The notes below the pieces were generated by a model. It saw only the letters and a list, made by a program, of their open reading frames with translations, was not told the DNA's origin and made no database searches. From Hylemonella sp. (lineage in GTDB: Bacteria; Pseudomonadota; Gammaproteobacteria; Burkholderiales; Burkholderiaceae_C), in the NCBI GenBank assembly GCA_030695415.1, contig JAUYQZ010000047.1:1-57604 (forward strand): DNA of 57,604 nt, read 5' to 3'. This document shows, one piece after another, positions 7,229-16,850 of the stretch (its first letter is position 1; every line of letters begins with the position of its first letter). The position numbers were made by a program, and so were the translations under genes.

Positions 7229-10200
7229 ATGCATAAGGACAATTCACCTCGGGGGAGGAAAGCGACGGTCTTGAGCCGGTACCGGACGGTGCTCGGCCTT
7301 GACCGCGCACCCAGCGGCCTGGGTCTGCTCTTTCTCCTGTCCATGGTGCATGAGTTGGCACGCGCCGATAGCACCGAACTGACGGCGCCACAACTGGCAG
7401 AACTCTCCGGTCGCCTGGCTGTTCAGCGGGATGAGTTGTTGGCCATGGTGGATGTCATCCGCAGCAGCTATCCGGAAATCTCAGACCAGTTGTACGGCGA
7501 GCAGGCTTCCGAAGTGACGGGGGGCCGCGGCGACGAGGTCGACCTGCTTGCCCTGGCCGAGGAAATCACTGCGCTCGAAGAGTCCGGCTATCTGGACCAT
7601 GAAGAAATCCTGCGCCTGCGCAATGCACTCAAGGCGCTGCAGGAGGAAGCCTGGCAGGGTGACGATGTCATCGTCGCCCAGGCCGGGTCATCCGAAACCC
7701 CGGCTGGCGAGAGCAGGGCAGGAGCGGGTGAGGGCAGTGCCGCAGGTGCCGAGGAGGGCGCGGTCGACATCGAGGCCCTGCCGGCCACGGGGGCCGGCCC
7801 GCTGGCTATTGTTCCTGCCTTGGTGGCCGGCGGTGCCGCCGTGGCGGTGGCCGCTGCGAGCACGACCACCGGTGTCGGAGGTGGAACCACCCCCGACACC
7901 ACACCGCCGGCAGCGCCAACCTTCGCCCTGACCGTCGACACCGGTGCCAGCACGACGGACGGCATCACCAGTGACGGCCGTGTCACCGTCTCGGGCCTGG
8001 AGTCCGGTGCCACTTGGCAGTACAGCACCAACAGCGGCACCAGCTGGACCACCGGCAGCGGCAACAGCTTCACGCTGGCGACCAACTCCACCTTTGCGAT
8101 CGGCGCGGTGCAGGTGCGCCAGACCGACGCCGCCCGCAACACCAGCACGGCCACCAGCAACGGCACGGCCATCACGGTCGACAGCTCGGCGCCGGTGGCC
8201 AACAGCCTGACGCAAAACGGCGCCACCCAGCTGGTGATCAACTACGACAGCACGCTGGACGCATCCAACCCGCCGCCGGCCTCCGCCTTCGCCGTCACGG
8301 CCAACGGCGGGTCGGTGACGGTGAGCACCGTGTCCGTTTCCGGCAGCACGGTCACGTTGAACCTGGGTTCTTCGCTAACCACCGGGCAGACCATCTCGGT
8401 CACCTACACCGACCCGACGACCGGCAACGACGCCGGCGCTACGCAGGACGTGGCCGGCAACGATGCGGTCACCGTGACCACCGGCAAGGTGGCCGACGGT
8501 TATGTGCGCGACGCGCAGATCTACATCGACGCCAACGGCAACGGACAGGCCGAAGACAGCGAAATGCTCAATGGCGTCAAGACTGACGCCAATGGCAATT
8601 TCTTCCTGCCCGATGCCGCGCCCTCGGGCGCCATCCTGGCGGTGGGCGGCGTCAACATCGACACCGGTGTGCCCAATACCGGCATCCTGAAGGCGCCCGC
8701 CGGCTCGACGATGATCTCGCCGCTGACGACGCTGATGCAGGCCTATATCGAGGCCAACCCGTCCGCCAGTGCCGATTCGGCCAACACGGCGGTGCTGTCG
8801 GCCCTGAACCTGCCCACCGGCAGCGGCATCGACCTCACCACCTACGACCCGCTGGCCATCCTGTCGGCCGACGGCAGCAGCGCTGTGGCGCTGCAGATCC
8901 AGCAGGCGGCGGCCAAGGTGGCCACGCTGGTCGAGTTGGCTGCCAACTCCTCTTCGGCCACCGGCAGTGCCGAAGTGGTGGGCAGCACGGTCATCAACAA
9001 CCTGGTCAGCCAGATCACGACCGCCGCCAACAACGGCACCACCATCAGCCTGACGGACGCCACCGTTCTGAGCAATGCGCTCAACGGCGCGGTCAGCAAT
9101 GTGAGCGCGGTTCAGAGCGCGGCGACCACTGCCAATACCAACATTGCTAATGCCACCAGCATCAGCGGGGTGTCGAGCGCCCAGGCCGTAGCGCTGGACA
9201 CCACCCCGCCCGCCAAACCGACCGTCAGTCTCGACCCCGATTTCGACAGCGGCAGCTTCTCCACCGACGGCATCACCAAGAACAGCACGGTTGATGTCCG
9301 GGTGAGCTTCAACACTACCGCCACCGATGGCACGGCCGCCGTCGCGGGCAACAAGGTGACCCTGCTAATTGAAGGCGTGCAGCAAAGTCAGGTCACTCTG
9401 ACGGCAACCCACATCAGCCAGGGATACGTCGATATCTCGGTTTCGGGTTTGACCGGCACGAAGGCGTTCACATCCCAGATCGCCGACCTGGCTGACAACG
9501 AATCGACGCTTTCATCGGGCTTCAACGTCACCGTCGATCAGAGCGCGCCTTCGGCGCCCACCCTCGCGCTGGCGGCTGACACCGGTGTCGGCGGCAACAA
9601 CACCGATCTGATCACCAGCAACGGCACCGTCAACGTCAGTGGCCTGGAAAGCGGCGCCAGCTGGCAGTACAGCACCGACAGCGGCCATAACTGGAGCACC
9701 GGCAGCGGTAGCAGCTTCATGCTCACGGGTGATGGCAGCAAGAGCGTGCTGGTGCGCCAGACCGATGTGGCCGGCAATACCTCTGTCAACTCCAGCGCCC
9801 TGAGCTTCACGCTCGATGCCACCGCCCCCGGCGCACCGGTGATCGGCGATGTGGCTGGCAACAACAACGTCGATGTCGCCGAGTCGCTGGCGGACATCAC
9901 CATCAGCGGCACGGCCCAGGCCAATGCCGCGCTGACGGTGATCTGGGGCAACGTGCGCCTGACCACCACGGCCGACGGGACCGGCGCCTGGAGCCTCATC
10001 GTGCCGCAGGCACAGATTCCCGCCGACGGCGACACCACCGTGGTGGCATTGACGCAGGACGCAGCCGGCAACCTGAGTGCGGCCGGAACGCGCGCCGTCA
10101 GCATCACCTCGGGCCGTCAGGACACCACGGCCCCCGATGCGCCAGTGATCAACACCGTGGCCGGCAACAACGTTGTCAACGCGGCGGAGAGGGATGCTGG

Positions 10201-13200
10201 TGTGACGCTCAGCGGCACGGCCGAGTCGGGTTCTGTCGTGCGCGTCACTTGGGGCGGCACGACCAAAACCACCACCGCGGGGGTCGACGGTTCCTGGAGC
10301 AGCGCCTTTGCCAGCGCTGAGATCCCGGGCGCCGGCAACATCAGCGTCACCGCCACCGACACCTCGGCCAACGCCAATGTCAGCGCGGCCGCCACGCGTA
10401 CCGTCACCATCGACACCGCCGCACCGGCGGCGCCGGTCATCAGCGTGGTGGCGAGCAACAACATGGTCAACGCCAGCGAGAAGAGCGCCGGCGTGGCCGT
10501 TGCCGGCACCGCCGAGGCCAATGCGACGGTGGCCGTCACCTGGGGCAGCACCGGGCAGACGGTCACGGCCGACGGCAGCGGCAACTGGACCACCACCTTC
10601 GCCAGCAGCGCCATTCCGGCCAGCGGCAACATCACGGCGGTTGCCACGGATGCGGCGGGCAATACCAGCAGCGCGGCCACACGCACGGTCACCATCGACA
10701 CCAGTGCCCCGACAGCGCCGACCATCGCCACCGTCTCTGGCGACAACCGCGTCAGCAGCAGCGAGAAAACGGCCGGCGTGACGGTGACTGGTACCGCCGA
10801 GGCCGGCGCCACGGTGTCCGTGGTCTGGGCCGGGGGAGCGACCAAGGAGGTTACCGCCAACGCCAGTGGCGCCTGGAGCGCCACCTTTGCCAGCACGGAC
10901 ATCTCGGGTGACGGCAGCCGTGTCATCACCGCCACCGCCACCGATGCGGCCGGCAATGCCAGTGCCGCGGCCACGCGCACGGTCACCGTGGACACCACGG
11001 CACCGACGTTGCTTACGATCAACGATGTCACGGGCAGTGACAACCGGGTCAGCGTGGCCGAGGGCAGCGCAGGGGTCACGGTCACCGGCACAGCCGAGCT
11101 GGGCTCCTCCGTTACGCTGACCTGGGGCAGCGTTACCAAGACCATCACCGTGGGCGCCGCGGGCAACTGGAGCAGCACCTTTGCCAGCAGCGAGTTGCCG
11201 CCCGCCAACGGCAGCAACACGACCCTGAGCGCCACCGTGCGTGATCTGGCCGGCAACGTCTCGGCCACGGCCACCACCAAAACGGTGTACATGGAGACGC
11301 TGGGCAACAACGTCAGCGGCGTGCTGGCGGACAACCTGGTGACGGCCGCTGACGGCCGCGACTCGGTCACGCTGGCCGCCGACCAGACCTTCAACCTCAC
11401 CCAGACCGAGTACCTGGGCACTGCCTTCCAGGCCGCTTTAGCCAAAGTCACCAACGCGGTGAGCGCGTACGTGATCAACGTCCGCGAGGTGACGTCCGTC
11501 GAGGTGCTGAACATCGGCGCCAAAGCCGATGTGGATAGCATCAGCCTGGCGGCCGGCCAGACGATCAACCTCACGGCCACGCAGTACAACAGCAACACCA
11601 CGGCGCTGGGCAAGATCCAGAACGTCGAGACTGGTTATACGCTCGCCGTCACCGGGGTTTCGGCGACCAATGTCCTGAGCATCGGGGGTGATGCCAAGGT
11701 GGACACCGTCACCCTGGCCGACAACCAGACCCTGAGCCTGACGTACACGCAGTACAACAGCAACGCCGCGGCGCTGGGCAAGATCCAGAACGTCGAGACT
11801 GGTTATACGCTCAACGTCACCGGCGTCGCTGCCGCCAACTTTCTTACCGTCGCGGGCGACGGTCGCATAGACGGCATCGCGCTCACCAGTGGCGCAACGC
11901 TGAATCTGACCGCTGCCCAGTACACCGCCCATGAGGCGAAGATCGGCAATGCCGCCAGCGACTTCACACTCAATGTTTCCGGCGTCGCGGCGGCCGATTT
12001 CCTCACCGTGGCTGGCAACGCCAAAGTCGACGGTATCACCCTGGCCAGCGGCGAATCGCTCACGCTGACGTATGCGCAGTACACTGTCCATGCGGCCAAG
12101 ATCGGCAACGCGGCCGGCGACTACACGCTCACCGTGCAACTCGCCAGCGCCAGCGAGGCGGATGACATTGCCGCCCTGGTCAGCCAGGGCAACCCGGGCG
12201 GGCGTATTGACGTGCTGGGCGTGGTGGACGGTGCCATCACCCTGACCGATGTGCAGGCCGAGGCGCTGGCCAATGCCGGTTTCCGCTTCGACAGTGCAGA
12301 CAGCGTCACCGCCACTGCCAGCGGCGCGCGGTTGCAGACCAGCCTGAGCAATCTGCAGAAGCTCGGGGTCGATACGCTGCTGATCAGCGGCAGCGCGGCC
12401 GGCTTTGCCATTCCGGCCGGCGCGGATACGGTCAACTTTGCGGCGCTGCCCACGGTCACGGCGCCGGACGCCATGCGCGTGGGCCTGGAAGTGCCCGACG
12501 GCTACTTCGGCACGCTCACGGCGCCGCAGCCCATCAACGCAAGCGAACTCAAGGCGGCCGGCTTCGACGCCATCTTTGCGGCCGACGGCAGCCTGACGCT
12601 GGATGCCACACAGACTGGAGAAATCCGCGACGCTGACCTGGGCTACCGCCTGAGCGACGACATCACGATGTCGATCCGTCCGGCCGCTGAGGTCGCCGCC
12701 ATCGAGAGCATCGTGGGCCGCATCGATGCCGGCCAGTTCACCAACGGGGCGATCGACTTCCTCGATGTCTTTGACAACGGCATCAGCATCACTGCGGCGC
12801 AGGCCACCTCGCTGGTGGATGCCGGCATCGAGTTTGCGGCCAACGACACGATCACGGTCAATGCCGAAGGCACACCGCTGCAGAGCAGCCTGAGCAATCT
12901 GCAAAAGCTGGGTGTGGACATCGTCAATGTCGGAGCCGGTTTGGTTGGCGGCGTCGGCTACGGCATTGCCGGCGGTGAGGGGCTGGACTACGGCGCCTTG
13001 CCGACCATCAACGCCGATGCCGGCGTGCGCGTGGGCCTGGAAGTGCCCGATGGTTATTTCGGCACACCCACGGCACCGCAGCCCATCAACGCAAGCGAAC
13101 TCAAGGCGGCCGGCTTCGACGCCATCTTTGCGGCCGACGGCAGCCTGACGCTGGATGCCACGCAGACTGGAGAAATCCGCGACGCTGACCTGGGCTACCG

Positions 13201-14908
13201 CTTGAGCGACGACATCACGATGTCGATCCGTCCGGCCGGTGAAGCCAGCGCCATCGCGAGCATCGTGGGCCGCATCGATGCCGGCCAGTTCACCAACGGG
13301 GCGATCGACTTCCTCGATGTCTTTGACAACGGCATCAGCATCACGGCGGCGCAGGCCACCTCGCTGGTGGATGCCGGCATCGAGTTTGCGGCCAACGACA
13401 CGGTCACAGTCAATGCCGAAGGCACACAGCTGCAGACCAGCCTGAGCAACCTGCAGAAGCTGGGTGTGGACATCGTCAATGTCGGAGCCGGTTTGGTTGG
13501 CGGCGTCGGCTACGGCATTGCCGGCGGTGAGGGGCTGGACTACGGTGCCTTGCCGACCATCAACGCCAATGAGGGCGTGCGCGTGGGCTTGTTGGTAGCC
13601 GATGGCACGCTAGGCGGCCTCACAGACCCGGAAATTGCCCAGTTTGGTGCCAACGCCGATGCGTTGGCGGCGGCCGGCTTCGTCGCCCTGGTCGCCGCCG
13701 ACGGCAGCCTGACCATCGACGCCGCCCAGGCCCGCGAAGTGCGCGAGGCCGGCTTGGGCTACCGCCTGAGCGACGAGGTCACGATGTCGATCCGTTCGGG
13801 CGGTGAGACGACCGTCATCGAGACGCTGACGACACAAATCAACAACAACCAGTTCACCACCGGAGCGATCGACATCCTCGACGTGCTGGACAACGGCATC
13901 AGCATCAGCGATGACCAGGCCAGCGCGCTGGTCGGTGCCGGCCTGCAGTTTGCCGCCGGCGATACGGGCGTAGCGATCCAGGCCACCGGCACGCAACTGA
14001 GCACCAGCCTGACCGACCTGCAGCGCCTGGGCGTGGACTTTGTCCACACCGGCAGCGGCGCCCACACGGTGGTGCTCGACTGGGGTACCACCGGCGGCGT
14101 GAGCAACACCCTGCCGGTGTTCGACAGCGTAGATCAGGTGAAGGTGTCGGTGCGTGACAGCGACCTGGACGACGTGGTCAGTTTCCTGAACGCCGTTGGC
14201 CACAACACGCCGAACATCGACGTGTTGTCCGTGGCGCTGCGCGACGCCTTTGGTGCCGAGCTCGCGGGTGCGGGGGTCGGCGACCCGCTGTTCCAGATCA
14301 ACAACATGGGCATCGAGCTCAACGCGTCCGTCGACCAGATGGTCACGCTGGGCATGATTCTCGAAGCCGCCGACGGCTCCAACGATTCCCTGGCCGCCCT
14401 GTACGGGTTGTCGGGCCAAACCCTGGCAACAGGGCTTACTGCGGCGGGTATCAGCAACATCCATGTTGATGCCATGACGCATTTCGAAGTGACCGATGGC
14501 GATCTCAACGCACTGTTGAACGCCGGTCTCGTCTCCGCCAATGCAGCGGCAGATGTCACTGTTACCAACACAGACGGCACCCTCGATGTCACGCTGGCCC
14601 AGCTGGCCAACATCGGTGCCGATCTGGTGCAGACTTCCGGCGCAACACTCCAGGTGCATGCCGGTGTCAGCTTCTCGAACGGGGCCGAACTCACGTTGGC
14701 CCTCAACGAGCTGGTTGTAGCGTTCGAAGCCCAGGGTGGCGGAACGGTGCAGCAGCTGTTCGAGGCAGCCGACACGGTCGACCTGCGTGTGGCCGGCTCG
14801 CTGCCCAGCTTCGAGCTGGGTGCCGAGCTGACGACGAAGCTGCAGCTGTTGGGTATCGATGACATCAAGGACGCTAATGGCCACTCGATCAAGCCCATCA
14901 TCCCTTGA
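7229..14908 (+). CDS. giant repeat adhesin, Lap/Bap-type, probable type I secretion and LapG substrate
   Basis: 2559 residues. The N-terminal 180 residues are acidic and helical, with a SAAG motif (170-173) that is a candidate LapG di-alanine site, followed by a hydrophobic Ala/Gly/Val stretch (about 189-210). Then come a Bap-like Ig domain, a SwmB-like module (about 330-418), an EF-hand-like loop DANGNGQAEDSE (about 434-445), more Ig modules, and about five Ser/Thr-rich Ig repeats of roughly 100 residues (about 868-1358). Next are repeats of about 50 residues (about 1371-1641), then repeats of 184 residues (about 1660-2300), and a unique C-terminus. No RTX nonapeptides of GGxGxDxxx type are obvious. 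A complete type I exporter follows at once and LapG/LapD precede it, so it should be a surface biofilm adhesin. The ligand is unknown. The export call rests on context; the cleavage site is a candidate only. Confidence 0.85.
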   Translation: MHKDNSPRGRKATVLSRYRTVLGLDRAPSGLGLLFLLSMVHELARADSTELTAPQLAELSGRLAVQRDELLAMVDVIRSSYPEISDQLYGEQASEVTGGRGDEVDLLALAEEITALEESGYLDHEEILRLRNALKALQEEAWQGDDVIVAQAGSSETPAGESRAGAGEGSAAGAEEGAVDIEALPATGAGPLAIVPALVAGGAAVAVAAASTTTGVGGGTTPDTTPPAAPTFALTVDTGASTTDGITSDGRVTVSGLESGATWQYSTNSGTSWTTGSGNSFTLATNSTFAIGAVQVRQTDAARNTSTATSNGTAITVDSSAPVANSLTQNGATQLVINYDSTLDASNPPPASAFAVTANGGSVTVSTVSVSGSTVTLNLGSSLTTGQTISVTYTDPTTGNDAGATQDVAGNDAVTVTTGKVADGYVRDAQIYIDANGNGQAEDSEMLNGVKTDANGNFFLPDAAPSGAILAVGGVNIDTGVPNTGILKAPAGSTMISPLTTLMQAYIEANPSASADSANTAVLSALNLPTGSGIDLTTYDPLAILSADGSSAVALQIQQAAAKVATLVELAANSSSATGSAEVVGSTVINNLVSQITTAANNGTTISLTDATVLSNALNGAVSNVSAVQSAATTANTNIANATSISGVSSAQAVALDTTPPAKPTVSLDPDFDSGSFSTDGITKNSTVDVRVSFNTTATDGTAAVAGNKVTLLIEGVQQSQVTLTATHISQGYVDISVSGLTGTKAFTSQIADLADNESTLSSGFNVTVDQSAPSAPTLALAADTGVGGNNTDLITSNGTVNVSGLESGASWQYSTDSGHNWSTGSGSSFMLTGDGSKSVLVRQTDVAGNTSVNSSALSFTLDATAPGAPVIGDVAGNNNVDVAESLADITISGTAQANAALTVIWGNVRLTTTADGTGAWSLIVPQAQIPADGDTTVVALTQDAAGNLSAAGTRAVSITSGRQDTTAPDAPVINTVAGNNVVNAAERDAGVTLSGTAESGSVVRVTWGGTTKTTTAGVDGSWSSAFASAEIPGAGNISVTATDTSANANVSAAATRTVTIDTAAPAAPVISVVASNNMVNASEKSAGVAVAGTAEANATVAVTWGSTGQTVTADGSGNWTTTFASSAIPASGNITAVATDAAGNTSSAATRTVTIDTSAPTAPTIATVSGDNRVSSSEKTAGVTVTGTAEAGATVSVVWAGGATKEVTANASGAWSATFASTDISGDGSRVITATATDAAGNASAAATRTVTVDTTAPTLLTINDVTGSDNRVSVAEGSAGVTVTGTAELGSSVTLTWGSVTKTITVGAAGNWSSTFASSELPPANGSNTTLSATVRDLAGNVSATATTKTVYMETLGNNVSGVLADNLVTAADGRDSVTLAADQTFNLTQTEYLGTAFQAALAKVTNAVSAYVINVREVTSVEVLNIGAKADVDSISLAAGQTINLTATQYNSNTTALGKIQNVETGYTLAVTGVSATNVLSIGGDAKVDTVTLADNQTLSLTYTQYNSNAAALGKIQNVETGYTLNVTGVAAANFLTVAGDGRIDGIALTSGATLNLTAAQYTAHEAKIGNAASDFTLNVSGVAAADFLTVAGNAKVDGITLASGESLTLTYAQYTVHAAKIGNAAGDYTLTVQLASASEADDIAALVSQGNPGGRIDVLGVVDGAITLTDVQAEALANAGFRFDSADSVTATASGARLQTSLSNLQKLGVDTLLISGSAAGFAIPAGADTVNFAALPTVTAPDAMRVGLEVPDGYFGTLTAPQPINASELKAAGFDAIFAADGSLTLDATQTGEIRDADLGYRLSDDITMSIRPAAEVAAIESIVGRIDAGQFTNGAIDFLDVFDNGISITAAQATSLVDAGIEFAANDTITVNAEGTPLQSSLSNLQKLGVDIVNVGAGLVGGVGYGIAGGEGLDYGALPTINADAGVRVGLEVPDGYFGTPTAPQPINASELKAAGFDAIFAADGSLTLDATQTGEIRDADLGYRLSDDITMSIRPAGEASAIASIVGRIDAGQFTNGAIDFLDVFDNGISITAAQATSLVDAGIEFAANDTVTVNAEGTQLQTSLSNLQKLGVDIVNVGAGLVGGVGYGIAGGEGLDYGALPTINANEGVRVGLLVADGTLGGLTDPEIAQFGANADALAAAGFVALVAADGSLTIDAAQAREVREAGLGYRLSDEVTMSIRSGGETTVIETLTTQINNNQFTTGAIDILDVLDNGISISDDQASALVGAGLQFAAGDTGVAIQATGTQLSTSLTDLQRLGVDFVHTGSGAHTVVLDWGTTGGVSNTLPVFDSVDQVKVSVRDSDLDDVVSFLNAVGHNTPNIDVLSVALRDAFGAELAGAGVGDPLFQINNMGIELNASVDQMVTLGMILEAADGSNDSLAALYGLSGQTLATGLTAAGISNIHVDAMTHFEVTDGDLNALLNAGLVSANAAADVTVTNTDGTLDVTLAQLANIGADLVQTSGATLQVHAGVSFSNGAELTLALNELVVAFEAQGGGTVQQLFEAADTVDLRVAGSLPSFELGAELTTKLQLLGIDDIKDANGHSIKPIIP
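12479..14134 (+). repeat. 552-bp tandem repeats inside the adhesin gene
   Basis: The phrase GTGGGCCTGGAAGTGCCC recurs at 12479 and 13031, and a diverged copy begins at 13583, giving an exact 552-bp (184-residue) spacing. The first two units are nearly identical at DNA level; the third is clearly diverged. Such long near-identical units are prone to recombination, so copy number may vary between strains and short-read assemblies may collapse it. Confidence 0.9.
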
Positions 14909-14970
14909 CACCACACTGAGAGTATCCGTACACACCGGCTGCCACGGTCAGGCCGGCGCCGTGGGGGAGG

Positions 14971-16821
14971 GTGCGCGTGTTTGATAAGGCCCTGGGACTG
15001 CTCTCGCCCAGCGCGCCGGGCCGCAGCAATCCGCTTCGCGAGGTGCTGGGCCAGTGCCGCCAGGCCATCTGGCTCACGGCGGTGCTGACCTTCGTGATCG
15101 AGCTGCTGTCGATCAGCCCCATCCTGTACATGATGAACATGTTCGACCGGGTGATGAGCAGCCGCAGCCATGTCACGCTGGTCTCGCTCACCGTGCTCAT
15201 CCTCGGCGTGTACGTGTTCTGGTCGGCACTGGAGTGGCTGCGCGCCCGGCTGATGGTGCGCATCTCCATGCGGGTGGACTGGGACCTGGCCGCCGCCACC
15301 TTCGACGCCGCCTTCCGCCGCTATGTCGGCCGTAAGAAGGTGGACGTGCACCAGGTGCTCGGCGACCTGCTGCAGGTGCGGCAGTTCCTCACCGGCCAGT
15401 CCATCCTGGCGCTCATGAGCGCGCCCTTTGCCGTGCTCTTCATCATCGTCGGTGCCTTCTTCCACCCCTATCTGGCGGTGTTCATCCTGGTGGCCTCGGC
15501 CATTCTGCTGGTGGTGAGCTACCTGACGCAGCGCGTCACCAGCCCGGTGCTGCGCGAGGCCAACGAGGTCAAGGCCGAGTCCAACCGTATTGCGGCGCAA
15601 AGCCTGCAGCATGCCGAAACTGCGTTGGCGCTGGGCATGCAGGCACCCATCCGGCGGCGCTGGTACCAGCGCCACCAGGGCTACCTCGGCATGCAGGCCC
15701 ACGCCAGCGAGGCGGCGGGCGTGATGGGCGGCGCCAGCGGCTTCCTGCAGCACGCCTTTCCCTCGCTGCAGATGGCGCTGGCGGTCTACCTGGCCATCGA
15801 GGGGCACATCACCGGCGGCATGGTGATCGCGGCCACCTTCCTCATTGCCAAGGCGGTCGCGCCGATCCAGAAGCTGCTGGGCAGCTGGAGCGAGATCGTG
15901 GCGGCGCGCCAGTCCTTCGAGCGGCTGGAGCAGATGCTGCTGGAAGACGACATACACCAGGACCGCCTTTCCCTGCCGCCGCCCAAGGGCCGGCTGCTGG
16001 TGGAGCACGTGGTGGCGCTGCCGGCCGGAGCGAAGAAGCCGGTGATCGACGGCATCAGCTTCACCATGATGCCGGGCGAGGTGACCGCCATCGTGGGGCC
16101 CAGCGCTGCCGGCAAGTCATCTCTGGTGCGGCTGCTGGTGGGCATCTGGCGCCCGCTGGCGGGCTCGGTTCGGCTCGACGGCGTCAACGTGGCCGATTGG
16201 GTGCGCGACGACCTGGGCCCGCATATCGGTTACGTGCCACAGGACATCGGCTTCTTCGACGGGACGGTGGCCGAGAACATTGCCCGCCTGGGTGCGGTGG
16301 ACGACGAGAAGGTCGTCATGGCGGCCAAGCTGGCCGGCATGCACGAGACCATTCTGTCCTTCCCCAACGGCTACGAAACGCAGCTGGGCGAAACCGGCCA
16401 TGTGCTCACCGGCGGCCAGCGCCAGCGCCTGGCCATTGCGCGTGCGCTCTACGGCACGCCGCGCTACATCGTGATGGACGAACCCAATGCCGCGCTGGAC
16501 GACGCGAGCGAACGCAGCCTGATCGTGCTGATCCGCGCGCTCAAGAACGAGGGCTGCACCGTGCTCTTCACCACCCACCGACCGGGCCTGATTGCCGCAG
16601 CCGACAAGCTGCTGGTGCTCTCCCACGGGCGCCAGGTCGGCTTCGGCCCGGCGGCTGAACTGCTGGCCGCCGCCCGGCAGGTCGCCACACCGGCCGAGGA
16701 CGGCAAGGCCGAAGCACCCGCTGGTGTGCCCGCCCCCGTTGCCGCCGTCGCCCCCGTCGCTGACGGCCCGGCCGCGACCACAACGCCCGTGGTGCCATCA
16801 GCGCCCGTCGCGGCCGGCTAG
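14971..16821 (+). CDS. type I secretion ABC transporter/ATPase (PrtD-like)
   Basis: 616 residues with a six-helix membrane domain (about 30-300) and an ABC ATPase domain (about 345-570). The Walker A is GPSAAGKSS (about 376), the signature TGGQRQRLAIARAL (about 480) and the Walker B YIVMDEP (about 500). There is no N-terminal C39 peptidase-like domain, which places it with PrtD/HasD-type exporters rather than HlyB/LapB. It energises one-step export of the adhesin across both membranes together with the next two genes. The C-terminal 50 residues are a Pro/Ala/Val-rich tail. Start is GTG at 14971 behind a GGGGGAGG ribosome site. Confidence 0.93.
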   Translation: MRVFDKALGLLSPSAPGRSNPLREVLGQCRQAIWLTAVLTFVIELLSISPILYMMNMFDRVMSSRSHVTLVSLTVLILGVYVFWSALEWLRARLMVRISMRVDWDLAAATFDAAFRRYVGRKKVDVHQVLGDLLQVRQFLTGQSILALMSAPFAVLFIIVGAFFHPYLAVFILVASAILLVVSYLTQRVTSPVLREANEVKAESNRIAAQSLQHAETALALGMQAPIRRRWYQRHQGYLGMQAHASEAAGVMGGASGFLQHAFPSLQMALAVYLAIEGHITGGMVIAATFLIAKAVAPIQKLLGSWSEIVAARQSFERLEQMLLEDDIHQDRLSLPPPKGRLLVEHVVALPAGAKKPVIDGISFTMMPGEVTAIVGPSAAGKSSLVRLLVGIWRPLAGSVRLDGVNVADWVRDDLGPHIGYVPQDIGFFDGTVAENIARLGAVDDEKVVMAAKLAGMHETILSFPNGYETQLGETGHVLTGGQRQRLAIARALYGTPRYIVMDEPNAALDDASERSLIVLIRALKNEGCTVLFTTHRPGLIAAADKLLVLSHGRQVGFGPAAELLAAARQVATPAEDGKAEAPAGVPAPVAAVAPVADGPAATTTPVVPSAPVAAG

Positions 16822-16850
16822 CGGCCCGGCATCCAGGACAAGACGCCAAC

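Noticed and set aside
7775..7795. LPATG motif in the adhesin suggesting sortase anchoring
   Set aside because: It lies at residues 184-188 near the N-terminus, there is no C-terminal basic tail after it, and the organism is a proteobacterium with a type I exporter for this protein.
11438..12904. 488-residue minus-strand frame inside the adhesin gene
   Set aside because: Arg/Ala/Gly/His-biased shadow of the repeat region, with no domain and no ribosome site.
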